Positions 8,456-16,747 of a stretch of 64,000 nt of DNA are shown piece by piece. The number at the start of each line of letters is the position of its first letter. Position 1 is the first letter of the stretch. The notes under the pieces were generated by a model that saw only the letters and a list, made by a program, of their open reading frames with translations, was not told the origin of the DNA and searched no databases. The position numbers and the translations under genes were made by a program. The DNA is from Natrinema longum (GTDB taxonomy: Archaea; Halobacteriota; Halobacteria; Halobacteriales; Natrialbaceae), in contig NZ_CP071463.1 in NCBI RefSeq assembly GCF_017352095.1, forward strand, positions 1,736,001 through 1,800,000, written 5' to 3'.

Positions 8456-9218
8456 GTCGACCCCGCGGTTCGGCGCTGCGATGGACATCCGCTTCGAGAC
8501 GGACGTGGAGTCGTTCGTCGCCTTTCTGACCGACGCGGGATTGGAGCACGTCGAACTCCGCGCCGGCTATCTCGACGTCCGCGAGGACGGTCCCGATCCA
8601 CGGACACTCCGGACCGTGGCCGACGAGTACGACGTAACCTACTCCGTCCACGCCCCACACCTCGACGTTGCACCGGGGGCGATCAACGACCACGTCCGGT
8701 CGGGCGTCGTCGAGGCGACGACGGACGCGCTCGAGTTCGCCGCCGCCATCGACGCCGTCGGCGTCGTCCTCCACGGCGGTGGCGCACGGACACGGTACCC
8801 GACCCGCGTCCGCGAGTACGTCCGTTCTCAGGCCGTCGAGACGGTTCGAGCGTGTGCCCGCCGCGCCGCAGACGTGGATGTCCCGCTCTGTCTAGAGAAC
8901 CAGCGATGCAAGTCCGATGTCCGACGCTTCACCGCGACCCCGGACCGTCTCGCGTCCTTCCTCGAGGATGTCGGCGTCGGATCGGACGCGCTTCGAATTA
9001 CCCTCGACGTCGGCCACGCGAAGGCCAGCGACGTCGAGTACGAGCGATTCGTCGACCGCTTCGAGGACCGGATTCATCTCGTCCATCTCCACGACAACAA
9101 CGGAGAGACGGATGCACACGATCCACTTCCCTCGTTTCGGTCAGTCGCCGCCGACGTCGGCGCTCCGTACAACGTCCTCGAGATGAAGTCCCGTGCCGAC
9201 ATCGAGCGATCGCTCTAA
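8448..9218 (+). CDS. Sugar phosphate isomerase/epimerase family TIM-barrel protein
   Basis: 256 residues of the xylose-isomerase-like TIM-barrel (AP endonuclease family 2) superfamily. Recognisable elements are F-G-A-A-M-D-I-R-F at the first strand, V-H-A-P-H-L at the third, L-C-L-E-N-Q (metal-binding Glu), T-L-D-V-G-H-A (metal-binding Asp/His) and V-H-L-H-D-N-N-G near the C-terminus. Members isomerise or epimerise sugars or act on DNA; the specific substrate cannot be told. GTG at 8439 and ATG at 8481 are alternative starts; ATG 8448 is preferred because it gives the usual N-terminus and overlaps the upstream small ORF. Confidence 0.8.
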   Translation: MSESTPRFGAAMDIRFETDVESFVAFLTDAGLEHVELRAGYLDVREDGPDPRTLRTVADEYDVTYSVHAPHLDVAPGAINDHVRSGVVEATTDALEFAAAIDAVGVVLHGGGARTRYPTRVREYVRSQAVETVRACARRAADVDVPLCLENQRCKSDVRRFTATPDRLASFLEDVGVGSDALRITLDVGHAKASDVEYERFVDRFEDRIHLVHLHDNNGETDAHDPLPSFRSVAADVGAPYNVLEMKSRADIERSL

Positions 9219-9307
9219 GCTCTCACAGGTCGTGACTGTGCTCGACTCGGCGCTCCGCCCCCTCGAAAGGCGAGCAAACGGTGATCGCCCGATCGCAGAA
9301 AACCGCG

Positions 9308-9727
9308 TCAGTCCTCGGTCGTCGTCTTGTCCACGTCGAGTTCGCCCTGATAGATCTCCGCGCCGTCCTGGGCGACCTTCTCGGCGAGGACGGCACATTT
9401 GACTCGCATCGGCGAAATCTCGACGCCGAGCATCTCGATCACGTCGTCGCGATCCATCTCGTGGAGTTCTTCGATCGTTTTGCCGGCGAGTTCGCCCGAG
9501 AGCATGCTGGCGGAAGCCTGGCTGATCGCACAGCCGTCGCCCTGGAACGCGACCCGCTCGATCGTCTCCTCGTCGTCGGCGAGCTCGACGTCCATGCGAA
9601 TCTCGTCGCCACACATCGGGTTCTCGCCGATGTGCGTGAACGTAGGATCCTCGAGTTCCCCGTAGTTGCGGGGGTTCTTGTAGTGGTCGAGGATCTGCTG
9701 TCGGTACATATCGGAGCCCAGTCCCAT
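9308..9727 (-). CDS. sufU: Fe-S cluster assembly scaffold SufU/IscU family
   Basis: 139 residues, the SUF-type NifU N-terminal/IscU fold. It has the three conserved cysteines and the nearby Asp: N-P-x-C-G-D-E (C39, D41), G-D-G-C-A-I-S (C66) and V-K-C-A-V-L-A (C111). SufU accepts sulfur from SufS or scaffolds cluster assembly, with zinc at the cysteine site. There is no TM segment. The start at 9727 gives the typical Y-R-Q-Q-I-L-D-H-Y-K-N-P-R N-terminal motif just after the initiator region. It appears monocistronic. A NifU C-terminal-domain protein is encoded separately at 48271. Confidence 0.93.
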   Translation of the reverse strand: MGLGSDMYRQQILDHYKNPRNYGELEDPTFTHIGENPMCGDEIRMDVELADDEETIERVAFQGDGCAISQASASMLSGELAGKTIEELHEMDRDDVIEMLGVEISPMRVKCAVLAEKVAQDGAEIYQGELDVDKTTTED

Positions 9728-9917
9728 TATTGGATACGGATAAGCCAGTGAGTTGTAAAAGGGTTCCGGGGGGTAAACGGGCAGTCAGGTCCCGCTTCGA
9801 TTGGTTCGGGGTCGCTTCGTCGCCGTCGACCATCGAGTAACCGGGAGACACCGGCGGCTGGCGAGCCTGGCTTCGTGAGAACAGTCCGTGTCGGCGAACG
9901 GTTGAAAGCCGGTGCCG

Positions 9918-10166
9918 CTACGCTGAACCCTGGTCGACGGGCGGATTCAGGTAGCAGGCGTCGACGACGGCGAACGCGCCGACGACTCCCGCGATCAGCA
10001 GCGTCTGCACCACCGACAGTCCCAGCATGGTCGCGGTGACCAGCGCAACCGCGAACGCGAGCGGGATGATCCCCAACAGGAGATCGTACCGCGTCACCGC
10101 GGTGAGAACGTCGACCAGGGCCTCGAACGGATTTTCGCCGGGATGGCCGATCGGTTTCTCGTACAT
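9918..10166 (-). CDS. Small membrane protein, two helices, unknown function
   Basis: 82 residues. Two hydrophobic segments (about 30-48 and 52-72) separated by a short turn, with a soluble 25-residue N-terminus and a Y-L-N-P-P tail. I do not recognise the family. Codon use (G/C at third positions) fits the neighbours. Upstream on the minus strand there is an AT-rich stretch with two small dyads (10205-10218 and 10233-10245) in the gap to the HD-domain gene. Nothing links it to the SufU gene downstream. Confidence 0.6.
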   Translation of the reverse strand: MYEKPIGHPGENPFEALVDVLTAVTRYDLLLGIIPLAFAVALVTATMLGLSVVQTLLIAGVVGAFAVVDACYLNPPVDQGSA

Positions 10167-10265
10167 ACGCTCTCACCTCGGCAGCCACGATAGGACCGTG
10201 AGAAGGAAAAATCTTTCCACAGTTTGTTATTTATTCACAGTGAATCGCGGGAGCGCCGGGCTCCG

Positions 10266-10898
10266 TTACGACTCGCCCGAGAGTTCCCCGTCGAATCGGT
10301 CGAGATACTGCCGAACGAAGGCCGCCCGATCGACGGCGAGGTCGCGACCGGGATCGGTGTACATCCGTTCTGGCAGGTCGAGAATCTTCTTGTGGAAGTG
10401 GTTGTACTGCGTCGCGCCGGCGTCGGTGTCGTCCGCCTCGATCGACCGGGTGGGATCGTGGATCGGCTCGTCGATCTCGCCGCCATACGTGAACACGCGA
10501 GCGATTCTGACCGCTCCGAGCGCGTCGAGGTTGTCGGCGTCGGAGACGAGTTTCGCCTCGAGCGTCGCGGGTTCGGTGGCGGTCGAGTACCGGTGTGCGC
10601 GGATACAGTGCTGGACGCGTTCGACCGTCTCCGTCGCCGCACCGAGATCCCGCAGGATCCGGCCGCCCTCCCGGGCACCCCAGCTCGCATGATCGTCGAT
10701 CTTCCCGCGATCTTCCCGGGTGCGGCCGATATCGTGGAGGGCAACGGCGAGTCGGACGACTCGTTCGTCGGTCGATTCCGGATGTCTATCGACGAGCGTC
10801 TCGGCGAGCGTTTCGACCCGCTGGACGTGGTGCCAGTCGTGGGCCGGCGATGCGTCATCGAAGTAGGGACGAGCACGGTCGCGAACTGCCTCGAGCAT
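10266..10898 (-). CDS. HD-domain phosphohydrolase
   Basis: 210 residues starting M-L-E-A-V-R-D-R-A-R-P-Y. The metal-binding HD signature is complete: D-W-H-H-V-Q-R-V (first His), A-L-H-D-I-G-R (HD pair, about residues 57-58), and a later S-D-A-D-N-L-D-A-L-G (Asp). This is the YpgQ/YedJ-like subfamily of small HD phosphohydrolases, often nucleotide pyrophosphatases; exact substrate unknown. The reading frame stays open 96 bp upstream, but those residues lack family similarity and are basic, so the ATG at 10898 is chosen. Confidence 0.8.
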   Translation of the reverse strand: MLEAVRDRARPYFDDASPAHDWHHVQRVETLAETLVDRHPESTDERVVRLAVALHDIGRTREDRGKIDDHASWGAREGGRILRDLGAATETVERVQHCIRAHRYSTATEPATLEAKLVSDADNLDALGAVRIARVFTYGGEIDEPIHDPTRSIEADDTDAGATQYNHFHKKILDLPERMYTDPGRDLAVDRAAFVRQYLDRFDGELSGES

Positions 10899-10990
10899 TG
10901 TCGGTCGTGTCCCACGGCTCGGATATAAGCGCGCCGTCCGATGCCGAGTCGAGCCGATCCAGTGCGCCCCGACCGAAATCGGGTGGGCAG

Positions 10991-11443
10991 TCACTGGGAT
11001 TCTCGCTGGACGATCGTGATCCAGAACGCCTCGATCGACTGGACGAACTCGACGAACTCTTTCGGTTCGACCGGCTTGCGCATGTACGTGTCCACCTCGA
11101 GGCCGTGGGATTGGACGATCCGTTCGCCCGCGTCGGAACTCGTGAGCACCACGACCGGAATCCCGTCCAGCGATGGTTCGTTTTTCAGCTCCGAGAGGAC
11201 GTCGACCCCGCTTTTGCCGGGCAACTGCGGCTCGAGGAGGACGATATCCGGACGCGGTTCGTTCGCGAACTCGTTTCGCTGGTGGACGAAATCGAGCGCC
11301 GATTCCCCATCGGAGACGACGTGAATCGTGTTCAACAGCTTCGCATCCGTAAAATTCTCCTCGAAGAGCCGACTGTCGCCGGGGTTAGGTTCGACCAGCA
11401 GGATGTCGATCGGCTCGTCCAATCGTTCGTCTTCGGTCCCCAT
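10991..11443 (-). CDS. Stand-alone receiver-domain protein with altered phosphorylation site
   Basis: 150 residues, a single CheY-like receiver of the haloarchaeal RcpA-like type (I-L-L-V-E-x-N-P-G-D). The conserved T101 (L-T-S-S) and K123 (R-K-P) are present, but the phosphoacceptor Asp is Glu (E71 in L-L-E-P-Q-L-P-G) and the acidic pair is E18-P19 instead of E/D-D. It probably cannot be phosphorylated normally and could mimic the phosphorylated state or act as a pseudo-receiver. There is no output domain. A TATA-like G-T-T-T-T-A-T-C lies about 25-30 bp upstream (11466-11475), indicating a leaderless transcript. Confidence 0.85.
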   Translation of the reverse strand: MGTEDERLDEPIDILLVEPNPGDSRLFEENFTDAKLLNTIHVVSDGESALDFVHQRNEFANEPRPDIVLLEPQLPGKSGVDVLSELKNEPSLDGIPVVVLTSSDAGERIVQSHGLEVDTYMRKPVEPKEFVEFVQSIEAFWITIVQRESQ

Positions 11444-11670
11444 TTATGACGAGTATCAGGTGTGGCGATAAAACGTCGATGTCAGCCGTAGTGGACTCTC
11501 TCCGTCCCCGACTGCTTTCCGAGAACGATCGCCGCCGGGGGGTACCGGTCCGGGTCGGCTGGCCGCGGCCACGCTCGAAACGGGGCGGGTCCGCGGACGT
11601 CGCGACCGGCAATCCGACCCGTGGGTCGTGGAACGGGTCGCTTAACTCCGTGAGATCCCAAACGGGGCCA

Positions 11671-12795
11671 ATGAGTGAGTCGCGTGCGTTCTGTCCCCGG
11701 TGTGGGGACCCCGTCCCCGAGCGATCGGCGAGCGACGCGAACGATCCGTTGCGCCCCGGCGCGGAGGTCGAACTCTGTGATTCCTGTTACTTCGAGGATT
11801 TCGACTTCGTCGACGCGCCCGATCGGATCGACGTTCGCGTCTGTGCCCGGTGTGGCGCGGTCTACCGGGGGAACCGGTGGGTCGACGTCGGTGCGGAGGA
11901 CTACACCGACATCGCCATCGAGGAGGTCAGCGAGTCGCTGGGCGTCCACGTCGACGTCGAGGACGTCGCCTGGCAGATCGATCCCGAACAGGTCGACCAG
12001 AACACGATCCGGATGCACTGTTTCTTCACGGGCGTCGTCCGCGGGACTCCCGTCGAGGAACAGGTGACGGTCCCGGTCAAGATCGCCCGCCAGACCTGTA
12101 CTCGGTGCGGGCGGATCGCCGGCGACTACTACGCCAGCATCGTCCAGATCCGCGCCGAGGATCGAACGCCGACCACGGAAGAAACCGAGCGAGCGAAAGA
12201 GATCGCGAATCGGATCGTGGCGGACATGGAAGCCACGGGCGACCGCAACGCCTTCGTCACCGAAGTCGGCGAAACCGACGACGGCCTGAACATCAAGGTC
12301 TCGACCAACAAGATCGGCAAGAAGATCTCGAACAAGATGATCGAGGAGTTCGGGGGGACCGTCAACGACGCCGAAACACTCGTCACGGAGGACGAGGACG
12401 GCAACGAGGTCTATCGGGTCACCTTCGCCGTTCGCCTGCCGCCGTACACGCCCGGCGACGTGATCGACCTCGCCGACGACGACGGCGGCCCCGTCCTCGT
12501 TCGCAGCGCCCGCGGTAACCTCAAAGGGGTCCGCGTGACGACCGGGGAACGCTACGAGGCGAGCTACGAGGAGGGCAACTCGCCCGAGGCGCGGAAACTG
12601 GGCAACCTCGAGGACGCGACCGAGGCGACGGTCGTCACCGTCGAGGACGAAAACGCCGTGCAGCTACTCGACCCCGAGACGTTCCGCGCGAAGACCGTCT
12701 CGCGGCCGGACTACTTCGACCCCGAGGCCGAGACCGTGCCCGTCCTGAAGAGCCGCGCCGGAGTGCACGTCTTGCCCGACGAGAGCGATGACTGA
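11671..12795 (+). CDS. nmd3: 60S ribosomal export protein NMD3 homologue
   Basis: 374 residues, archaeal NMD3, a factor that binds the large ribosomal subunit. Four zinc-knuckle CxxC pairs are in the N-terminal region: C-P-R-C, C-D-S-C, C-A-R-C and C-T-R-C, consistent with two treble-clef/zinc-ribbon units. The central part (about residues 180-260) holds the conserved K-I-G-K-K-I-S-N-K-M motif. The start at 11671 places the first CxxC at residue 8; an upstream open frame to 11446 is unrelated and basic. The gene overlaps the following Taw2 gene by 8 bp, implying co-translation of two RNA-related factors. Confidence 0.92.
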   Translation: MSESRAFCPRCGDPVPERSASDANDPLRPGAEVELCDSCYFEDFDFVDAPDRIDVRVCARCGAVYRGNRWVDVGAEDYTDIAIEEVSESLGVHVDVEDVAWQIDPEQVDQNTIRMHCFFTGVVRGTPVEEQVTVPVKIARQTCTRCGRIAGDYYASIVQIRAEDRTPTTEETERAKEIANRIVADMEATGDRNAFVTEVGETDDGLNIKVSTNKIGKKISNKMIEEFGGTVNDAETLVTEDEDGNEVYRVTFAVRLPPYTPGDVIDLADDDGGPVLVRSARGNLKGVRVTTGERYEASYEEGNSPEARKLGNLEDATEATVVTVEDENAVQLLDPETFRAKTVSRPDYFDPEAETVPVLKSRAGVHVLPDESDD

Positions 12796-14008
12796 CGAGG
12801 ACAGCGACGACCAGCCGGGGGACGGGGAGTCCGACGACCTCGAGCGGGCGGTCGAGGACGTCCTCGAACCGGCGACGGCGGACGCGCCCCTCGCGGTGCT
12901 CGTCGCCAAATCACGCGCGGAGACGGCGATCGAGTCGCTGCGTGCCGAGGGCGTCTACGACGACTCGCGGCGCGTCCGCGAGGCCCAGGGCTCACGGGGA
13001 GCGAATCCCGCGGACGGGTCGAAGGCCCGCGAGGACGGACCGGAACGGGTCGCGCTCCCGGTCACCGAGCCGCCGAGCGAGACGGCGGTCTCCGAGGTCG
13101 TCAAACAACTCGAGCCCGAGCCCCGAAGCCCGGATCTCGAGGACCTGCTTGCCGAGCGGGGCTGGAGCGACGCGGACCTCGAGTCGGCACCCGGCTCGTG
13201 GGCGGTGATCGGGTCGGTGATCCTCGTGACGGTGCCCGCGGGCTGTCCCGACGAGGCGGAACTGGGTGAGGCCCTGCTCGAACTCCACGGCGAGGCCAAC
13301 AGCGTGCTGGCCGACGAGGGGATCGCCAACGACGGGGCCGCCGGGACCTACCGCGAGCCCCGCACCCGACTGCTCGCCGGAGAGAGCGATACGGAGACGA
13401 TCCACACCGAGCACGGAACCCGATACGGCCTCGATCCCGCGAAAGTGATGTTCTCGGCCGGCAACCAGGCCGAGCGCGCCCGAATGGGAACGCTCGGGAG
13501 CGCCGACGAGCGCGTGTTCGACATGTTCGCCGGCATCGGCTACTTCACCCTGCCGCTGGCCCGGGCCGGTGCACACGTGACGGCGACGGAGATCAACCCG
13601 ACCGCGTTTCGGTATCTGCTCGAGAACGCCGTGCTCAACGACGTCGGCGACCGCGTCGACGCCTACATGACCGACTGTCGCGACCTCGCGAGCGAACTCG
13701 ACGCCGATCGAGTCGTCATGGGGTATTACGGCAGTTCGGACGGCGACACCGGCGACGAGGGGGCACACGGAACGCGAGCCGACGAAGCACACGAATACCT
13801 CCCGGACGCCCTCGCAGCGCTCGTCCCCGGCGGCGTCGTCCACTACCACGAGGCGACCCCGGAAGCGCAGCTGTGGGACCGGCCCCTCGAGCGACTCGAG
13901 TCGGCGGCCCACGCGGCCGGACGCGACCTCGAGGTCCTCGAGAAGCGGCGGGTGAAAAGCCACAGTGCGGGCGTCGCACACGTCGTGGTCGATGCGCGGT
14001 TCGGGTAA
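12788..14008 (+). CDS. taw2: tRNA(Phe) wyosine aminocarboxypropyltransferase Taw2 / Trm5-like SAM enzyme
   Basis: 406 residues. The C-terminal half is a Rossmann SAM-binding fold with motif I F-D-M-F-A-G-I-G-Y-F-T-L-P and motif II A-T-E-I-N-P-T-A-F-R-Y-L-L-E-N. Where Trm5 guanine-37 methyltransferases have N-L-P, this protein has V-V-M-G-Y-Y, which favours Taw2 (transfer of aminocarboxypropyl from SAM to imidazoguanine-37 of tRNA-Phe, wyosine pathway). An acidic, low-complexity insertion (about 315-330) and a long N-terminal extension are halophilic features. The start ATG overlaps the end of nmd3 by 8 bp. Confidence 0.8.
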   Translation: MTDEDSDDQPGDGESDDLERAVEDVLEPATADAPLAVLVAKSRAETAIESLRAEGVYDDSRRVREAQGSRGANPADGSKAREDGPERVALPVTEPPSETAVSEVVKQLEPEPRSPDLEDLLAERGWSDADLESAPGSWAVIGSVILVTVPAGCPDEAELGEALLELHGEANSVLADEGIANDGAAGTYREPRTRLLAGESDTETIHTEHGTRYGLDPAKVMFSAGNQAERARMGTLGSADERVFDMFAGIGYFTLPLARAGAHVTATEINPTAFRYLLENAVLNDVGDRVDAYMTDCRDLASELDADRVVMGYYGSSDGDTGDEGAHGTRADEAHEYLPDALAALVPGGVVHYHEATPEAQLWDRPLERLESAAHAAGRDLEVLEKRRVKSHSAGVAHVVVDARFG

Positions 14009-14085
14009 GACGCCCCGTCGCGACGCGATCGCGTCCCGAAGCCGGTGTCGTGGCATTGATACTCGCGGAGCAACTCCCGTCGTGT

Positions 14086-14172
14086 ATGAACAGAAGTCAG
14101 ATCATCGCTATCGTCTTCGCCTTCCTCATGGTGTCCTCGATGGTCGCCTGGGGTGCGACGGCGATCTTCTAG
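14086..14172 (+). CDS. 28-residue single-helix membrane peptide
   Basis: ATG 14086 to TAG 14170-14172 encodes M-N-R-S-Q-I-I-A-I-V-F-A-F-L-M-V followed by S-S-M-V-A-W-G-A-T-A-I-F: three polar residues, then one continuous hydrophobic helix. I recall similar tiny proteins in other haloarchaea, but cannot check. It lies 77 bp behind taw2 and converges on the helicase gene, 12 bp apart. A random frame would seldom give such a clean hydrophobic segment with a basic N-terminus, so a real small membrane protein is likely. Confidence 0.6.
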   Translation: MNRSQIIAIVFAFLMVSSMVAWGATAIF

Positions 14173-14184
14173 TAGCGGACCGTC

Positions 14185-16059
14185 TCACCCGTCCGTGTCC
14201 CAGACGTCCGCGAGCGGACTCGAGCGGGAGGATCGCCCGGACCGGCTCGATCGCGACGACGAACGGTCGGTCCGCCGGCCATCGTCGGCACCCGTCTCGC
14301 TGGCTCGGCCCTGACGCGACGCCGTTCCGGACCCGGAACTGGCCCGGTGACTGGTCCCCGACGCACCGAGTGCGGCTCGGGGCTCGAACGACGGCAGGTC
14401 CGGCCGTTCCATCCGGTCGACCTGTGCTGCGAACCAGTCGGGCATGTCAGTCCGGGCGCGCTCGAAACAATCCACCAGACTCGAGTCCGCCAGATACGTC
14501 GCTCCGTAGTCGTCGGGGGCGCGGACGACCCGCCCGCAGGCCTGCATGACGGTCCGGAGCGTGGTCCGGTAGTACCAGGCCCACTGTCCCTCCTCGAGAC
14601 GGTGGGCCACCCGCGAGTCGCCGGTGTTGAGAAACGGCGCTTTACAGAGCACTTGCCAGCGACAGAGGTCGCCTTTGAGGTCCAGGGCTTCCTCCATCTT
14701 CACCGAGAGGAAGACGTCGGGGTCGTCGGCGGCCTTCCAGGCCTCGAGTGCGGCGTCGCGGCCGTCGCGGTCGTGCGTTCGGATCCGATCGCCGACGCCG
14801 AAGTCGGTCAGGAGGTCGGCCAGCCGGTCCTGAATGTCGTAGGAGTGGGCGTGTATCAGCCCCTTCTCGTCGGGGTGGTGTTGCATCAGCCGGACGATCG
14901 TCCGGGCGATCTTCGGCGTCGTTTCGTCGCGCTCCTCGTAGGTCATCTTCCCCTGCGTAACGTCGTACAGCGGCCGGTTCTCGACGGGGAAGGTGTGATC
15001 GACGTCGACCAAGGCGACGCTGTCGGGTTCGAGCCCGACCTGCCGGCAGAACGCCTCCTTGTTGAGGATCGTCGCCGAGAGGAGCGCGAACTTGTTACCA
15101 CGGTCCCAGACGGTGTGCTGGAGGTACTTCTCGGGGTTCATCGGTTTGATCGTCAGCGGACCGCCCTGGGGGTCGTCGCCGTCGTCTCCAGTGCCGCCGG
15201 CATCGCGGGACCGCGGCTCGGACTGATCGACCAGCCACGTCGTCGGGCTCCCCGGGTCGCGGTAATCGGAGACGAACCACTCGAGTTCCCCGATGAGTTC
15301 CTGTAAGCGGTCGCGTTCGCGCACGTCGGCGGGAGAGAGCGAGTCCTGTGCGAGCAGATCGTCCTTGCGGCGCGTACACGTCTGTGCGAGGCTCTCGGCG
15401 TAGCGTACGGCCCGCTCGACGCCGTCCACCTCGGGAACGCGAAGGTCGTCCCAGAACGGCACGGTTCGCGGGCCGAGTTGAATGGTCGCGTACATCTCGG
15501 CCCACTCGGCGAGGCCGTGGGCCTCGTCGACGACCACGACGTCGCGTTTGCGGAAGACCTCGCTGCCGGCGGTCTGCATGAAGTACGCGAGCGTCATCGC
15601 CGCGATTTCCCGGTTCGAGGCGATCGCCCGATCGGAGAAGTACGGACACCGGTGTTTGACCGAGCAGTCGTACCCCCGCTCTCGCACGCAGGGGGCCTGA
15701 TTGACCGGCGTCTCGCGTTCATCGGGCAGGATGCAGGTGTAGTTGGACTTCCCCCGGATGACGTTGAGGTCGGCCAGCAGGTCGTCGGCCGCCACGTCGT
15801 CCAGCTGGGAGACCTGCGGCGTCGTATAGTACGCCCCCGTCGCGTCGCTGGGATCGCCCGCATCGGCGCGGCGAGCACAGCCCGCGATGGCCCTGGCCAG
15901 CAGGGACTTGCCACTGCCCGTCGGCGCACGCACGAGCACGACGTCGTTGCCGGCCGCGAACGCGTCGCGAACGTCACGGAGGGCCTGCTGTTGGGTCCCG
16001 CGATAGCTCGGCGCGGGGAACTCCTCGAAGATCCGCTCGAGATTCACCGTTCGACTCAC
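14185..16059 (-). CDS. ATP-dependent DNA helicase, Rad3/XPD/DinG family with Fe-S cluster
   Basis: 624 residues, superfamily-2 5'-3' helicase. Walker A A-P-T-G-S-G-K-S at 45-52, four Fe-S cysteines C109, C124, C132 and C138, DEAH box at 178-181, S-A-T-I in motif III, and the C-terminal Q-A-C-G-R-V-V-R motif VI. The cysteine spacing (14, 7 and 5 residues between) matches the Fe-S domain that acts as the strand-separating wedge. The last about 80 residues are Ser/Arg-rich and low in complexity, unusual for a halophile and probably disordered. The gene is monocistronic, convergent with the small membrane peptide. Confidence 0.9.
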   Translation of the reverse strand: MSRTVNLERIFEEFPAPSYRGTQQQALRDVRDAFAAGNDVVLVRAPTGSGKSLLARAIAGCARRADAGDPSDATGAYYTTPQVSQLDDVAADDLLADLNVIRGKSNYTCILPDERETPVNQAPCVRERGYDCSVKHRCPYFSDRAIASNREIAAMTLAYFMQTAGSEVFRKRDVVVVDEAHGLAEWAEMYATIQLGPRTVPFWDDLRVPEVDGVERAVRYAESLAQTCTRRKDDLLAQDSLSPADVRERDRLQELIGELEWFVSDYRDPGSPTTWLVDQSEPRSRDAGGTGDDGDDPQGGPLTIKPMNPEKYLQHTVWDRGNKFALLSATILNKEAFCRQVGLEPDSVALVDVDHTFPVENRPLYDVTQGKMTYEERDETTPKIARTIVRLMQHHPDEKGLIHAHSYDIQDRLADLLTDFGVGDRIRTHDRDGRDAALEAWKAADDPDVFLSVKMEEALDLKGDLCRWQVLCKAPFLNTGDSRVAHRLEEGQWAWYYRTTLRTVMQACGRVVRAPDDYGATYLADSSLVDCFERARTDMPDWFAAQVDRMERPDLPSFEPRAALGASGTSHRASSGSGTASRQGRASETGADDGRRTDRSSSRSSRSGRSSRSSPLADVWDTDG

Positions 16060-16398
16060 GGCGCGGCCGCATCCTAAACCCTGCGGACCATCGCGCCCGC
16101 TGCAACTCGACGGTGCCGCGTCCCCTCGTTTCGGGGGCGAAACCGGCGGCTACCGATCGGTATCGACATCCTATCGGGGTCGACGGGTAGGTAGTCGACT
16201 GATTACAAAGACGAACCTCGCCGTCGAACCGACCGAGGAAGGGTCGCTCAGCGGCAGAGCACCGTGGTTCCATCCGGTTCCGCGGCGGCATTTCGCCTCG
16301 TGGCGTTCGAATCCCACCCCTTCCGCTCAGACGGTCTCCTGTCCGTCAGTGCCGATGGGACCGGGACCGCCCTGCGGTCCCAGGGAGAGCAAACCGTC
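16060..16398. other. 339-bp intergenic gap with tRNA-like and hairpin sequences
   Basis: No protein gene. It holds a tRNA-like sequence (16237-16324) followed by a 7-bp hairpin (16363-16381, stem GGGACCG/CGGTCCC, loop CCCTG). A weak TATA-like A-T-T-A-C-A-A-A at 16202-16209 lies about 30 bp before the tRNA-like element. Confidence 0.5.
16237..16324 (+). pseudogene. tRNA-like sequence, probably a degenerate tRNA gene
   Basis: 88 nt. A 7-bp acceptor stem pairs perfectly (GGAAGGG with CCCTTCC), U8 follows, the D arm is canonical (stem GCTC/GAGC, loop AGCGGCA), and the T loop reads TTCGAAT. However, the T stem pairs only if one C is bulged (GTGG-c-G with C-CCAC), and no regular 5-bp/7-nt anticodon arm can be drawn; the 40-nt middle instead forms other hairpins (for example GGCG/CGCC). 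No CCA is encoded. A decayed tRNA, a tRNA with an unusual intron, or a tRNA-derived RNA are all possible. Confidence 0.5.
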
Positions 16399-16653
16399 TC
16401 ACTCGGTGCGCTGCGTACCAACCCGTGAGGTCTCCTCGTCGACCTGCTCCAACCGCTCGATGTCTTCGGCGGTCGGGTAGTCGGGAACCACCTCGAGACA
16501 CGGGTAACACAGCAGGTGGGAGGTTCCGTCCTCGAGTTCCAGGGTGATCCCGGTCCCGACGGTGCCGGCGTCGGTACCGAACGACCAGAGGTTGGCGATC
16601 CCGCCGGAAACCGTGACCGTTCGGCCACAGCCGTCACAGGAGGCTTTGGACAT
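16399..16653 (-). CDS. Small zinc-finger protein, haloarchaeal family (likely DUF7561)
   Basis: 84 residues beginning M-S-K-A-S-C-D-G-C-G-R-T-V-T-V. Two CxxC pairs, C-D-G-C at 6-9 and C-Y-P-C near 56-59, suggest one zinc site on a small beta-rich domain with I-A-N-L-W-S-F-G between. The family name is from memory. The open frame continues upstream but those residues are encoded opposite the YkgJ gene's promoter, so ATG 16653 is used. It is divergent from the YkgJ gene, 94 bp apart. Function unknown. Confidence 0.75.
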   Translation of the reverse strand: MSKASCDGCGRTVTVSGGIANLWSFGTDAGTVGTGITLELEDGTSHLLCYPCLEVVPDYPTAEDIERLEQVDEETSRVGTQRTE

Positions 16654-16747
16654 ATGCGGGAGTGGGTGCCCGACGGTCAAAGTCGTTCTCCCGGTGTGGT
16701 GGCTCGTTCCGCGTGGCCCTTCGACGGCCAGTGCCCGCACAGCGGTT

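Noticed and set aside
16237-16324. A functional tRNA for Gly(UCC) or Trp(CCA)
   Set aside because: Either anticodon can be found in the sequence, but neither lies in a loop closed by a regular 5-bp stem, with or without a standard intron at 37/38.
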